DNA of 64,000 nt from Eubacterium_U album (GCF_025336545.1 NZ_JAODBU010000008.1:1-64000), one strand, 5' to 3'. Counted from the stretch's first letter, positions 17,617 through 27,477 are shown. Made by a program: numbers and translations. The notes: generated by a model from the sequence alone, not told the origin.

Positions 17617-19029
17617 ATGAAAAAGATAATTTTTGCTTTATCTACAATACTTATAGTTACTTTTTGTGCATATACAATTAAGTGTCAGGATGTACTTATA
17701 AAAATCAATCAGTTAAAAACATATGGTCAGGATATCATAGTTAATAAAATTATATATGATGATGAAAGCAAAGCAAATGAAGAAAAAAATCAGACTGAAA
17801 AAATTATAAATATGGAATTGAATAATGTAAGAATAGTTCTTATGAATAGTGATTTTAGTTCGATTTATCACAATAATATAGAAATAAAGAAAAAAGAAAA
17901 AATAAATATTAATTATGGAAAAGACTTTCAAAATTCAGAAATTGTAAATGAAGATAAAATAATTTCATGTGGGTCAGAATATTTTAATGGAAGTAGTATA
18001 ATAAAGATTTCAAATAATAAGAAAAAAATTCATATTAACTCGATAAAAAGAAATGGAAAAATTAACGGTTACAAAGGAGATATATATTTATATAAGACAG
18101 AAAATGGAATTGTTGTAGTAAATGAAGTGGGAATTGAAGACTATGTAGCGGCTGTTGTATCAAGTGAATTAAATAACTCATATCCAAATGAAGCATTAAA
18201 AGCCCAGGCTGTTTGTGCAAGAACATATATTGCAAAAAGAATTAATAATGAAAAATATAAGGAATATAATGCTTTTGGAGATGATAGTACAGCGTATCAG
18301 GTATACAATATAGTTGAGCCTGATAATAAAATAAAAGATGCGGTAGCACAAACAAAAGGCGAAGTAGTTACTTATAATGATAATTTAATAAACACTTATT
18401 TCTTTTCTACATCATGTGGGTATACTACAGATTATAAAATTTGGGGAACAAAAAAACAAAAATATCTGGAAAGCGTTCATGTAAAACAAAATTTAGAAGA
18501 AGCAGAAACGCAGGCAGATTTTGATACTTATATAAAAAAGAAATCTAAAACGGATTTAGAAAATAAATATCCGTTCTATAGATGGAATGTAAAAATGTCT
18601 AAGTCTCATTTAAGATATGTTGTAAATAATTATATAGGATACGATATAGGAAAAATTAGCAAAATAGAAATTAATAATAGAGGTGCAGGAGGTATAGTTT
18701 CTAATATTACCGTGTACGGAAAAAATAAGCAGATTAGCATAAGCAACCAAATTAATATAAGAAAAGCACTTAATCCATATGGCTTAGGGATAAAGCTTAA
18801 TGATGGTGATATAAGGAGTAATATGTCAATGCTTCCTAGTAGTTTTTTTTCAATTGAAAACATTTATAGGAATGGAAAATGGTGGGGGATTAAAATATAT
18901 GGTGGAGGATTTGGACACGGTTGCGGAATGAGTCAGAATGGTTGCAAAGAACTTGCACTTTCCGGCTATAGTTACGAAGATATAATTGAATTTTTTTATA
19001 AAAAAACAGCAATTGCCGTTATTGGTTAA
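17617..19029 (+). CDS. SpoIID/LytB-domain protein
   Basis: About 470 residues: an N-terminal membrane anchor or signal (KKIIFALSTILIVTFCAY), a variable region, then a SpoIID domain with VNEVGIEDYVAAVVSSEL, ALKAQAVCARTYIAKR and the C-terminal GFGHGCGMSQNGCKELA. SpoIID is a lytic transglycosylase that cuts glycan strands stripped of stem peptides during engulfment. This copy is not in a spoIID-spoIIQ setting, so it may be a paralogue. ATG 17617 is preferred; in-frame TTG 17596 and GTG 17608 are possible because the AAAGG at 17599 is 13 bases from the ATG. Confidence 0.85.
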   Translation: MKKIIFALSTILIVTFCAYTIKCQDVLIKINQLKTYGQDIIVNKIIYDDESKANEEKNQTEKIINMELNNVRIVLMNSDFSSIYHNNIEIKKKEKININYGKDFQNSEIVNEDKIISCGSEYFNGSSIIKISNNKKKIHINSIKRNGKINGYKGDIYLYKTENGIVVVNEVGIEDYVAAVVSSELNNSYPNEALKAQAVCARTYIAKRINNEKYKEYNAFGDDSTAYQVYNIVEPDNKIKDAVAQTKGEVVTYNDNLINTYFFSTSCGYTTDYKIWGTKKQKYLESVHVKQNLEEAETQADFDTYIKKKSKTDLENKYPFYRWNVKMSKSHLRYVVNNYIGYDIGKISKIEINNRGAGGIVSNITVYGKNKQISISNQINIRKALNPYGLGIKLNDGDIRSNMSMLPSSFFSIENIYRNGKWWGIKIYGGGFGHGCGMSQNGCKELALSGYSYEDIIEFFYKKTAIAVIG

Positions 19030-19042
19030 TTGCTGTTTTTTT
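19001..19042. terminator. Bidirectional terminator inside two overlapping gene ends
   Basis: Arms AAAAAACAGCAATT (19001-19014) and AATTGCTGTTTTTT (19028-19041) match perfectly. The A and T runs serve both directions. The hairpin covers the last codons of both convergent genes. Confidence 0.85.
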
Positions 19043-19867
19043 TGAAATTTCAGGATAAAAATAAACATTTATTTCTGCTCCGATAAATAAAATGTAAATA
19101 CAAAAGTAAATCCAAAACATCATAATTATAACTGCGGTTAAGCTGCCATACATATATGTCATATTAGAAAAATTATCTACATAAATTGAAAATGCAAATG
19201 AAAACAAAATCCATCCAAGAGAACTGAATACAGCTCCAGGTAATATTTTCCTGAATTTAGCTAACTTTAAATTTGCAACCTTGAATATTATTAGAAAGAA
19301 TAGTGTTAATATTATAAAAACTGCCGAGTAACTTGTTATTGTATATAAAACAGAAACATTTATCAAAGGCGGAACAATTGAAATTGCAAGTTTAAACAGT
19401 TTGTTTCCAAATACTAAAAGTACTAATGTGACAACCATGGCAATTACAAAGAAAACAGTATATATCATAGAGATAAATCGTGATATAAAATAGTTCCTTG
19501 ATGAATGCACATTATAAATATTATATATACCAAACATAACAGATAATACACCTTTTGACGCAGACCATATAGCGACAATAGCTGTAATGGAAATAACAGT
19601 ACCGGATACATTTGAATACATCTCGTTTATTATTTGAATAATAAGAGGCTTAACGCTATCAGGTAAATAAGAATTTGCAAAATTAACTATGTAGTCTTCA
19701 GTGATTGGAGTAAGCCCAATCATATTTAAAATCAACATAGCAAATGGAAAAATTGAAAGCATAATAAAGAAAGAGGCCTGAGCACTATATACACCAACCT
19801 TGTCTTTACCAATTGCATTAACAAAATCCATGATAGTGTTGATAAATTTATTTTCTATTTTTTTCAT
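19019..19867 (-). CDS. YihY/BrkB family inner membrane protein
   Basis: A 282-residue polytopic membrane protein with about six hydrophobic segments. The N-terminal block VGVYSAQASFFIMLSIFPF and the later WSASKGVLSVMFGIYNIYN are characteristic of the YihY family, once misnamed ribonuclease BN. Function is unknown. Its last 11 bases overlap the end of the SpoIID-like gene on the other strand. AAAGGG lies upstream of the ATG. Confidence 0.85.
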   Translation of the reverse strand: MKKIENKFINTIMDFVNAIGKDKVGVYSAQASFFIMLSIFPFAMLILNMIGLTPITEDYIVNFANSYLPDSVKPLIIQIINEMYSNVSGTVISITAIVAIWSASKGVLSVMFGIYNIYNVHSSRNYFISRFISMIYTVFFVIAMVVTLVLLVFGNKLFKLAISIVPPLINVSVLYTITSYSAVFIILTLFFLIIFKVANLKLAKFRKILPGAVFSSLGWILFSFAFSIYVDNFSNMTYMYGSLTAVIIMMFWIYFCIYILFIGAEINVYFYPEISKKTAINQ

Positions 19868-20092
19868 AAATATACCCTTTTCATTTTAAATAGAAGAAAA
19901 TGATATTACTTCTAATAAATAATTATATTCTTTTTGTATTTAAATAATTCCTTTAGTAATTTAAGGAAAACATATTTATTATAACATTTTTTGTTTAATG
20001 AAACAAGAAAGACGAAAACTAATAATGAACAGAGTAACAACAGCAGAATGGTTATTGCTGCAAAATGAGTTAAATAATGCCTAATTAGCGTG

Positions 20093-20121
20093 TTGACACT
20101 AAATTTTATGTGTGTTAGAAT
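20093..20121 (+). promoter_or_regulatory. Sigma-A promoter of pheST
   Basis: TTGACA (20093-20098), 17-base spacer, TAGAAT (20116-20121). Transcription would start near 20128, at the beginning of the T-box leader. The 225 bases before it (19868-20092) hold no gene I can support. Confidence 0.8.
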
Positions 20122-20127
20122 TACTAA

Positions 20128-20378
20128 AGTTAAAGGCAATGATAGTGTAAGTAAAGTTGCAGTATTCTTTAAGAGAGAAAGATTCATCGGCTGAGAGATT
20201 TTTTAGGTTACGCTGCAATTTGAATTTCCCACTGGAGCTGCATTTGTAAACGGAATTTTCTTAGTAATGAATGACGTTTATGCGCGTTAAGCATATAGAG
20301 AGCTTGATTATTTTAATCAGGAACTAGGGTGGTACCGCGGATATTTCCGTCCCTTAATCAAGGGTACTTTTTTTATGC
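20128..20378 (+). promoter_or_regulatory. T-box riboswitch (Phe) controlling pheST
   Basis: A tRNA-sensing leader that lets transcription through when uncharged tRNA-Phe binds. The conserved T-box AGGGTGGTACCGCGG is at 20326-20340. The antiterminator pairs AGGG and CGG of that box with CCG and CCCT at about 20347-20354; the competing terminator is at 20349-20376. The likely specifier is TTC (20226-20228), a Phe codon, in the GAATTTCCCACTGGAG segment at the top of stem I, which agrees with the downstream genes. Confidence 0.9.
20349..20376 (+). terminator. T-box attenuator terminator
   Basis: GTCCCTT and AAGGGTAC flank a 4-base loop and are followed by seven T residues. It is mutually exclusive with the antiterminator. 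Confidence 0.8.
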
Positions 20379-20429
20379 AAAAAAATATTTTAAATAGTAT
20401 CCGAAAATAAGTGAAAGGAAAAATAAATA

Positions 20430-21449
20430 ATGAAGGAAAAGTTAAAAGCAATCAGAGAAGAAGCTGTTTCTAAAATCTTAGAATCAGAAAACTTAGATAA
20501 GTTAAATGAAATTAGAGTTGCTTATTTAGGTAAAAAAGGTCAGTTGACAGAAGTACTTAAAGGAATGAAGGACGTTGCTCCTGAAGACAGACCTAAGGTT
20601 GGACAGATGGTAAATGAAACAAGAACAGCCATCGAAGAAAAAATGGAAGAAGTAAAAAATAATTTGGCAGCTAAAGCAAGAGAGGCTAAATTAAAGGCAG
20701 AAGTAATTGATGTTACACTTCCTGCAAAGAAAAATAAGATTGGTCATTTACATCCAAATACAGTTGCATTAGAAGAATTAGAAAAGATTTTCGTAGGACT
20801 TGGATATGAAGTTGTTGAAGGTCCGGAAGTTGAATATGATTACTATAACTTTGAAGCTTTAAATATTCCGGCAAACCATCCGGCTAAAGATGAACAGGAT
20901 ACTTTCTACATAAACAGAAATATGGTTTTAAGAACTCAGACATCATCAGTTCAGGTGCATGTAATGGAAAATGAGAAACCTCCTATCAGAATTATTTCAC
21001 CGGGAAGAGTTTTCCGTTCAGATGAAGTAGATGCAACACATTCACCATCTTTCCATCAGGTAGAAGGACTTGTAATAGATAAGAATGTTACATTTGCTGA
21101 CTTAAAAGGAACATTACAGGAATTTGCAAAAGAATTATTTGGAGCAGATACAAAGGTTAAATTCAGACCTCATCATTTCCCATTCACAGAGCCAAGTGCT
21201 GAAATGGACGTTACATGCTTTAAATGTGGAGGAAAAGGATGCAGATTCTGTAAAGGTGAAGGATGGATTGAAATTTTAGGATGTGGTATGGTTCATCCTC
21301 ATGTATTAGAAATGAGTGGAATTGATCCTGAAGAATATACTGGATTTGCTTTCGGCGTTGGTTTGGAAAGAATCGCATTATTAAAATATGAAATCGATGA
21401 TATGAGATTGTTATATGAAAATGATGATCGTTTCTTATCACAGTTCTAA
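20430..21449 (+). CDS. pheS: Phenylalanyl-tRNA synthetase alpha subunit
   Basis: A 339-residue class II catalytic subunit of the alpha2-beta2 enzyme. The N-terminal coiled coil (1-85) binds tRNA. GKLKAIREEA-like helices lead to HLHPNTVALEEL, motif 2 SPGRVFRSDEVDATHSP, and motif 3 GFAFGVGLERIALLKY. A cysteine cluster CFKCGGKGCRFCKGEGW near residues 265-281 is common in Firmicutes PheS. AAAGGA precedes ATG 20430. It is controlled by the T-box leader and followed by pheT after 30 bases. Confidence 0.96.
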   Translation: MKEKLKAIREEAVSKILESENLDKLNEIRVAYLGKKGQLTEVLKGMKDVAPEDRPKVGQMVNETRTAIEEKMEEVKNNLAAKAREAKLKAEVIDVTLPAKKNKIGHLHPNTVALEELEKIFVGLGYEVVEGPEVEYDYYNFEALNIPANHPAKDEQDTFYINRNMVLRTQTSSVQVHVMENEKPPIRIISPGRVFRSDEVDATHSPSFHQVEGLVIDKNVTFADLKGTLQEFAKELFGADTKVKFRPHHFPFTEPSAEMDVTCFKCGGKGCRFCKGEGWIEILGCGMVHPHVLEMSGIDPEEYTGFAFGVGLERIALLKYEIDDMRLLYENDDRFLSQF

Positions 21450-21479
21450 TTTTGTTTATAGAGAAAGGAAGAATTAATC

Positions 21480-23897
21480 ATGAATACACCATTATCTTGG
21501 ATTAAAGCATATGTTGATGATTTGGATTGTACAGATCAGGAATATATGGATGCAATGACTTTGTCAGGTACAAAGGTAGAAGGATTTGAAAGATTAGATG
21601 CTGACCTTGATAAAATTGTTGTAGGTAAAATAGAAAAAATTGAAAAGCATCCTGATGCAGATAAACTTGTTGTCTGTCAGGTTAATGTTGGAAAAGAAAC
21701 AGTACAGATTGTTACCGGAGCACAGAATGTATTTGAAGGTGCCATCGTACCAGTTGTTCTTGATGGAGGAAGAGTTGCCGGAGGACATGACGGCTCAAAG
21801 ACTCCGGGTGGTATTAAAATCAAAAAAGGAAAACTTCGTGGAGTTGAAAGTTTTGGTATGATGTGTTCAATAGAAGAATTGGGCTCAACAAATGAAATGT
21901 ACCCGGAAGCACCTGAAAATGGAATTTATATTTTCCCTGAAGGAACAGAGGTAGGAAGTGATGCAGTAGAAGCATTAGGATTACATGACAGTGTATTTGA
22001 ATATGAAATTACATCTAACAGAGTTGACTGCTACAGTGTAATTGGTATTGCAAGAGAAGCTGCAGCAACATTTAGAAAACCATTCCATGCACCTGAAACT
22101 CATGCAGTTGGAACAGATGGAGATGTTAACGAATATATTAAAGTAGAAGTTAAAGATTCTGATTTATGCTCAAGATATTGTGCAAAAGTAGTTAAAAACG
22201 TAAAAATTGGACCATCACCTAAATGGATGCAGAGACGTTTAGCAGCTTGTGGAATCAGACCAATTAACAATCTTGTAGACATTACAAATTATGTTATGGA
22301 AGAATTTGGTCAGCCAATGCATGCTTACGATTTAGATACAATTGCAGGTAAACAGATTGTTGTAAGACGTGCAAATGATGGTGAAACATTTACAACACTT
22401 GATGGACAGGAAAGAAATCTTGATAGTGAAATGCTTATGATATGTGATGGAGAAAAAGCAATTGGATTAGCAGGAATCATGGGTGGAGAAAATTCAAAAA
22501 TCACAGATGATGTTAAAGATATGGTATTTGAGGCAGCATGCTTTGATGGAACTAACATCCGTTTATCATCAAAACGTTTAGGCTTAAGAACAGATGCATC
22601 AGGAAAATTTGAAAAAGGATTAGACCCTAATAATGCTGAAGCAGCAATCAACAGAGCATGTCAGTTAATAGAAGAACTTGGAGCAGGTGAAGTTGTTGCC
22701 GGAATAGTAGATATCTATCCTGAAAAGAAAGAAGAAAATACAGTTAAATTTGAGCCTGAAAAAATTAACAAGTTATTAGGAACAGACTTATCAAAAGAGG
22801 AAATGTTAAGTTACTTCCCTGCATTAGAATTAAAATATGATGATAATACACAGTTAATTACAGTTCCTACATTTAGACAGGATTTATACAGAAAATGTGA
22901 TATTGCAGAAGAAATCGCAAGATTTTATGGATATGACAAGATTCCAATGACACTTCCGTCAGGAGAATCAACATCAGGTAAGATTCCACTTAAAGTACAG
23001 ATTGAAAAAATTGCAAGTTCAGTTGCACGGTTCTGTGGATTCTCTCAGGCAATGACATATTCATTTGAAAGCAAGAAAGTATTTGATAAACTTTTATTAC
23101 CTGAAGATTCAGAACTTAGAAATACAGTTTCTATAATGAATCCATTAGGTGAAGATTTTAGTGTAATGAGAACTACATCGTTAAATGGAATGCTTACATC
23201 ACTTGCAACAAACTTCAATAGAAGAAATAAGAATGTTAAGTTATTTGAACTTGGAAATATTTATCTTCCAAAATCAATGCCTGTAACAGAACTTCCAGAT
23301 GAAAGAATGCAGTTTACACTTGGATTTTATGGAGAAGGTGATTTCTTTACAATGAAAGGTGTTGTAGAAGAATTCTTTTCACAGGTTGGAATGGATAAAA
23401 AAGTAACATATGATGCTAAAGCAGGAAAGACATTTTTACATCCGGGACGTCAGGCAAATGTTATTTATAATGATACAGTTGTTGGTTATTTAGGAGAAGT
23501 TCATCCTGAAGTATTAGATAACTATAATATTAAAGACAGAGTATATGTTGCAGTAATTGATATGCCATATATCGTTGAAATGGCATCATTTGATACAAAA
23601 TATAAAGGAATTGCTAAATATCCTGCTGTAACAAGAGATATTAGTATGGTAGTTCCAAAAGAAATACTTGTAGGTCAGATTGAAGAAGTAATAGAGAAAT
23701 GTGCCGGAAAGAATCTTGAAAACTATCAGTTGTTTGATATTTATGAGGGAAATCAGATTGAAGAAGGATTTAAGTCAGTTGCATATAAGATTGTATTTAG
23801 AGCAAGTGACAGAACACTTGAAGAAGCTGATATCACAAAGGCAATGAACAAGATTCTTAAAGGATTACAGGAACTTGGTATTGAATTAAGAGGTTAA
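21480..23897 (+). CDS. pheT: Phenylalanyl-tRNA synthetase beta subunit
   Basis: An 805-residue partner of PheS that carries the editing site and tRNA-binding modules. The order is N-terminal domain with a tRNA-binding (EMAP-like) fold (KIEKHPDADKLVVCQVNVG), B3/B4 editing domain (EITSNRVDCYSVIGIAREA), B5, the catalytic-like core, and a C-terminal anticodon-binding domain (YPAVTRDISMVVP to the end). Length is standard. AAAGGA precedes the ATG. Confidence 0.96.
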   Translation: MNTPLSWIKAYVDDLDCTDQEYMDAMTLSGTKVEGFERLDADLDKIVVGKIEKIEKHPDADKLVVCQVNVGKETVQIVTGAQNVFEGAIVPVVLDGGRVAGGHDGSKTPGGIKIKKGKLRGVESFGMMCSIEELGSTNEMYPEAPENGIYIFPEGTEVGSDAVEALGLHDSVFEYEITSNRVDCYSVIGIAREAAATFRKPFHAPETHAVGTDGDVNEYIKVEVKDSDLCSRYCAKVVKNVKIGPSPKWMQRRLAACGIRPINNLVDITNYVMEEFGQPMHAYDLDTIAGKQIVVRRANDGETFTTLDGQERNLDSEMLMICDGEKAIGLAGIMGGENSKITDDVKDMVFEAACFDGTNIRLSSKRLGLRTDASGKFEKGLDPNNAEAAINRACQLIEELGAGEVVAGIVDIYPEKKEENTVKFEPEKINKLLGTDLSKEEMLSYFPALELKYDDNTQLITVPTFRQDLYRKCDIAEEIARFYGYDKIPMTLPSGESTSGKIPLKVQIEKIASSVARFCGFSQAMTYSFESKKVFDKLLLPEDSELRNTVSIMNPLGEDFSVMRTTSLNGMLTSLATNFNRRNKNVKLFELGNIYLPKSMPVTELPDERMQFTLGFYGEGDFFTMKGVVEEFFSQVGMDKKVTYDAKAGKTFLHPGRQANVIYNDTVVGYLGEVHPEVLDNYNIKDRVYVAVIDMPYIVEMASFDTKYKGIAKYPAVTRDISMVVPKEILVGQIEEVIEKCAGKNLENYQLFDIYEGNQIEEGFKSVAYKIVFRASDRTLEEADITKAMNKILKGLQELGIELRG

Positions 23898-23906
23898 AGG
23901 ACAAAA

Positions 23907-24404
23907 ATGGATCATATAGAACTTTTTAATAAAATGATTGAGTATTATGAAGGCGATCCAAAGAGAATACAGCATTTTACAAAAGTATTTGAATATTGTA
24001 GACTCATTGGAATAATGGAAAATATTCCTGAAAAAGAGCAGTTCGCTTTAGAAACAACAGCTTTAGTTCATGATATTGGAATAAAAAAAGCAGAAGAAGT
24101 ACATGGAAAAGGAAACTGTAGTGGAAAATTACAGGAAAAACTTGGACCTGAAATTGCTGAAAAAATGTTAAATGAATTAGGTTATCCTAAAGATGTCATT
24201 GAAAGAGTAAGTTATTTAGTTGCTCATCATCACACATATAATGATATATGTGACAGCGATTACCAGATTTTAGTTGAAGCAGATTTTTTAGTTAATATAT
24301 ATGAAGACGGATTGCCGTCTCAGAATGTAAAGGCTGCTTATGAAGCTGTATTTAAGACAGAATCAGGCAAGCGTATATGCAGAACGATGTTTGGAATTAA
24401 ATAA
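23907..24404 (+). CDS. HD-domain phosphohydrolase, function unknown
   Basis: A 165-residue protein of the HD superfamily. His55-Asp56 in LVHDIG is the HD pair, and the HHH at about residues 110-112 (VAHHHTY) gives further metal ligands. No other domain is present. It starts 10 bases after pheT, so it is read from the same transcript, and a terminator follows. The substrate cannot be inferred. Confidence 0.82.
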   Translation: MDHIELFNKMIEYYEGDPKRIQHFTKVFEYCRLIGIMENIPEKEQFALETTALVHDIGIKKAEEVHGKGNCSGKLQEKLGPEIAEKMLNELGYPKDVIERVSYLVAHHHTYNDICDSDYQILVEADFLVNIYEDGLPSQNVKAAYEAVFKTESGKRICRTMFGIK

Positions 24405-24510
24405 TTTTAATTCATGCATTATTTGCAAAGTTCCAATAAAGAAAGGAACATTGTCTGTGCGGATGTATGTGAACAAAGTTTTTCATATATCTGTAGGATT
24501 AAATTAAACA

Positions 24511-24545
24511 GGGAAGGTTGGAATAAAATTTCAACCTTTCCTTTG
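24511..24545 (+). terminator. Terminator of the pheST-HD operon
   Basis: GGGAAGGTTGGAA (24511-24523) and TTTCAACCTTTCC (24529-24541) with a 5-base loop, followed by TTTG. Confidence 0.7.
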
Positions 24546-24556
24546 TTGCTATAGTA

Positions 24557-24637
24557 GGAAACAAAATGAACGAAGTTCATTTTTTATAAATGTTTCCGAC
24601 GAATAGCCGCTGACAGAAGGGCAGGGGCATTACATAT
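24557..24637 (+). repeat. Family A structured intergenic element, copy 1 (before dtd)
   Basis: Two domains. Domain 1: outer stem GGAAACA/TGTTTCC around an inner hairpin ATGAAC-GAA-GTTCAT. Domain 2: GAATAGCCGC, then GACAGAAGGGCAGGGGCA and TTACATA. It ends 16 bases before the dtd ATG and begins about 12 bases after the preceding terminator. Related copies are at 28891, 55914, 56813 and (decayed) 31270. Confidence 0.8.
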
Positions 24638-24653
24638 TGCACAGGAGAATAAA

Positions 24654-25106
24654 ATGAAATTTGTAATACAAAGAGTAAATCATGCATCAGTTAAGGTTGA
24701 TGGAAATGTAGTAGGTAAAATAGATAAAGGCTATATGGTACTTATAGGTATATCTGAAAATGATACAAAGGAAATAGCAGATAAAATGATTAAGAAAATG
24801 ATTGGCTTAAGAATTTTTGAAGATGAAAATGGAAAAACAAATATTAGTTTAAAAGATGTATCAGGTGAACTTTTACTTATTTCACAATTTACTTTGTATG
24901 CAGATTGTAAAAAAGGAAACAGACCTTCTTTTATCAATGCGGGAAAACCAGATATGGCAAATGAAATGTATGAATACATTATAGAACAATGCAAAAAAGA
25001 AATAAGCGTTGTTGAAAAAGGAATATTTGGCGCAGATATGAAAGTTAGTCTGGAAAATGATGGACCATTCACAATTGTTTTAGATAGTAAGGAAATTATA
25101 AAATAA
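24654..25106 (+). CDS. dtd: D-aminoacyl-tRNA deacylase
   Basis: A 150-residue homodimeric enzyme that frees tRNA from wrongly attached D-amino acids. The two signature stretches at the active site are present: SQFTLYAD near residue 78 and NDGPFT near residue 136. GGAG is well placed before the ATG. A family A element ends 16 bases upstream. The stop overlaps the queA start by one base (TAATG). Confidence 0.94.
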   Translation: MKFVIQRVNHASVKVDGNVVGKIDKGYMVLIGISENDTKEIADKMIKKMIGLRIFEDENGKTNISLKDVSGELLLISQFTLYADCKKGNRPSFINAGKPDMANEMYEYIIEQCKKEISVVEKGIFGADMKVSLENDGPFTIVLDSKEIIK

Positions 25107-26161
25107 TGGAAAAAACAATGAATTTACATGATTTTTATTATGATTTACCACAGGAACTGATAGCTCAGGACCCACTTGAGGACAGAAGTAGTTCAAGACT
25201 TATGGTATTAAACAAAAACACAGGAAAAATACAACATCATATATTTAAAGATATTGTTAAATATTTGCATAAAGGAGATTGTCTTGTAATTAATAATACA
25301 AAAGTTATTCCTGCCAGACTTTTTGGAAGTAAAGTCGGAACAGATGCGAAGATTGAAGTATTATTATTAAAAAGAAAAGAAAATGATGTTTGGGAAACAT
25401 TAGTTAAACCGGGTAAAAAATGCAAAGTTGGAACTGAAATTTCATTTGGTGAAGGACTTTTAGTTGGAAAGGTTATTGATGTTGTTGAAGAAGGTAACAG
25501 ATTAATACAATTTAAATATGAAGGCATATTTGAAGAAATACTTGATAAGTTAGGACAGATGCCGCTTCCACCATATATTACACATCAGTTAAAAGATAAA
25601 AACAGATATCAGACAGTATATGCAAAGTATGAAGGTAGTGCCGCAGCGCCTACAGCAGGTCTTCATTTTACAAAAGAATTGTTAAATGAAATCAAAGAAA
25701 AGGGTGTTGAAATTGCAAATGTAACTCTTCATGTCGGACTAGGTACATTTAGACCTGTAAAAGTAGAAAATGTATTAGAACATCATATGCATTCCGAATT
25801 TTATGATGTAGAGGAAGAAGAGGCTAAAAAGATTAATGAATGCCGTAAAAATGGTGGACGAGTTATTGCTGTAGGGACAACAAGCTGTAGAACACTAGAA
25901 TCTGTTACAGGTGAAGATGGCATTGTTAAGGCAGGAAATGGCTGGACAGAGATATTTATTTATCCGGGCTATAAATTTAAGGCAATTGACTGTCTTATAA
26001 CTAATTTTCATCTTCCTGAATCAACACTTTTAATGCTTGTATCAGCACTTGCAGGAAGAGAAAATATTATGGCAGCTTATGAAGAAGCAGTAAAAGAAAA
26101 ATATAGATTTTTCTCATTTGGAGATGCTATGTTTATAACAGATAATGAAACAGAAGAATAG
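25106..26161 (+). CDS. queA: S-adenosylmethionine:tRNA ribosyltransferase-isomerase
   Basis: Transfers and rearranges the ribose of SAM onto preQ1-modified tRNA, the penultimate step to queuosine. Family blocks are FYYDLPQELIAQ at the N-terminus, DRSSSRLMVL, GSAAAPTAGLHFT, HVGLGTFRPV, and TNFHLPESTLLMLVSA. It has 351 residues. Start ATG 25106 is coupled to the dtd stop; Met5 (25118) is the other possible start, as many family members begin near it. Confidence 0.95.
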   Translation: MEKTMNLHDFYYDLPQELIAQDPLEDRSSSRLMVLNKNTGKIQHHIFKDIVKYLHKGDCLVINNTKVIPARLFGSKVGTDAKIEVLLLKRKENDVWETLVKPGKKCKVGTEISFGEGLLVGKVIDVVEEGNRLIQFKYEGIFEEILDKLGQMPLPPYITHQLKDKNRYQTVYAKYEGSAAAPTAGLHFTKELLNEIKEKGVEIANVTLHVGLGTFRPVKVENVLEHHMHSEFYDVEEEEAKKINECRKNGGRVIAVGTTSCRTLESVTGEDGIVKAGNGWTEIFIYPGYKFKAIDCLITNFHLPESTLLMLVSALAGRENIMAAYEEAVKEKYRFFSFGDAMFITDNETEE

Positions 26162-26188
26162 ACACATAAACTTATATGAGGATTAGTA

Positions 26189-27475
26189 ATGACAGATGTT
26201 TATATAGTACAGAAATTAGAAAATAATAAAGATATTATTGTAAATGTGCCGGGTTCAAAAAGCATAACTAACAGAGCATTAATGTTAGCTGCATTGTCTG
26301 ATGGAGAGTGTAACTTAGATGGGGTACTTTTTAGTGATGATTCCAGAGCATTTTTAGATTGCCTTGAAAAATTGGGATTTCAATTATTTATAGACGAAAA
26401 TGAAAAAAGAGTAAAGGTTGTTGGAACATCAGGGGAAATACCAAATAGAAAAGCAACAATAGATGTAAGAAGCGCTGGAACTGCAGCCAGATTCCTAACG
26501 GTTATGCTTGCAGTTACAGGAGGAGAATATACTCTTAATTCTTCAGAACAAATGAAAAAAAGACCGATGGGTGAAATTATTGATTTGATAAGAAATGCAG
26601 GAGTTAAGATTAGTTGTTTAGAAGAAGAAGGTCATTTTCCATTTATTATTTCTTCAAATGGTTTAGACAAGAAAGAAGTTTCGATTAACACAGATACAAG
26701 TAGTCAGTATGCAAGTGCATTATTAATGGCTGCTGTTATGACAGGTTTGAAAATAAAACTAACAGGAAAACGTGTTAACGGTGCATATATAAAAATTACC
26801 TTAAATATGCTTAAGCAATTTGGAATTAAATATGTTCAATTTGAAGAAAATAAATATAATATAGAAAAACAAAGGTTCAGATTAGAAAAATATCAGATAG
26901 AACCTGATATGTCAGGAGCATGTTATTTCTATGCAATGTCATTAATGATTAAGAAAAAAGTTTTGGTAAAAAATCTGCATTTAAATTCAATGCAGGGAGA
27001 TATTAAATTTTTATATGCTTTGAAAAAAATGGGATGCCTTGTAAAAGATACTGATGAAGGGATTATAATTGATGGTTCAAATGTATCTGAATACAAAGGA
27101 ATAGAAATTGATATGAATGATTTTTCTGATCAGGCATTGACAATGGCGTGTGTAGCTGCATTTGCAAAAAGTAAAACATTAATAAAAAATGTAGGACATA
27201 TAAAAATGCAGGAGTGTGATAGAGTAAATGCCATAATAACTAATCTTAATTGTTTAGGAATAAAAGCAAGAGAAGAATTAGCGGATGGTAAAGTTAATAT
27301 TTGCATTGAACCGGGAAAAGTCAACAGTGGAGAGATAGAAACTTTTAATGACCACAGAGTTGCTATGGCATTTACACTTATTGGGTTAGTTTGCGGAGGC
27401 ATAACTATAAAAAATCCGATGTGCTGTAAAAAAACATTTGAAAATTACTTTGATATAATTGATTCGTTGTATTAA
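26189..27475 (+). CDS. aroA: 3-phosphoshikimate 1-carboxyvinyltransferase (EPSP synthase)
   Basis: Sixth step of the shikimate pathway: joins phosphoenolpyruvate to shikimate-3-phosphate. Seen are PGSKSITNRALMLAAL near residues 20-35, SAGTAARFL near 94-102 (where E. coli-type enzymes have NAGTAMRPL), KKRPMGEIID, DFSDQAL, and FNDHRVAMAF near the C-terminus. The altered SAGTAARFL motif sits in the region that decides glyphosate sensitivity. It has 428 residues. It is convergent with tyrA, the other aromatic gene here, across a shared terminator. Confidence 0.93.
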   Translation: MTDVYIVQKLENNKDIIVNVPGSKSITNRALMLAALSDGECNLDGVLFSDDSRAFLDCLEKLGFQLFIDENEKRVKVVGTSGEIPNRKATIDVRSAGTAARFLTVMLAVTGGEYTLNSSEQMKKRPMGEIIDLIRNAGVKISCLEEEGHFPFIISSNGLDKKEVSINTDTSSQYASALLMAAVMTGLKIKLTGKRVNGAYIKITLNMLKQFGIKYVQFEENKYNIEKQRFRLEKYQIEPDMSGACYFYAMSLMIKKKVLVKNLHLNSMQGDIKFLYALKKMGCLVKDTDEGIIIDGSNVSEYKGIEIDMNDFSDQALTMACVAAFAKSKTLIKNVGHIKMQECDRVNAIITNLNCLGIKAREELADGKVNICIEPGKVNSGEIETFNDHRVAMAFTLIGLVCGGITIKNPMCCKKTFENYFDIIDSLY

Positions 27476-27477
27476 AT

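Noticed and set aside
20025..20084. 19-codon possible leader peptide before the pheST promoter
   Set aside because: No ribosome site, and it lies upstream of the promoter, so it would not be on the pheST transcript.
19912..20187. Minus-strand open frame of 91 codons with hydrophobic runs
   Set aside because: It starts inside the pheST T-box leader, lacks a ribosome site and covers the pheST promoter; treated as a shadow.
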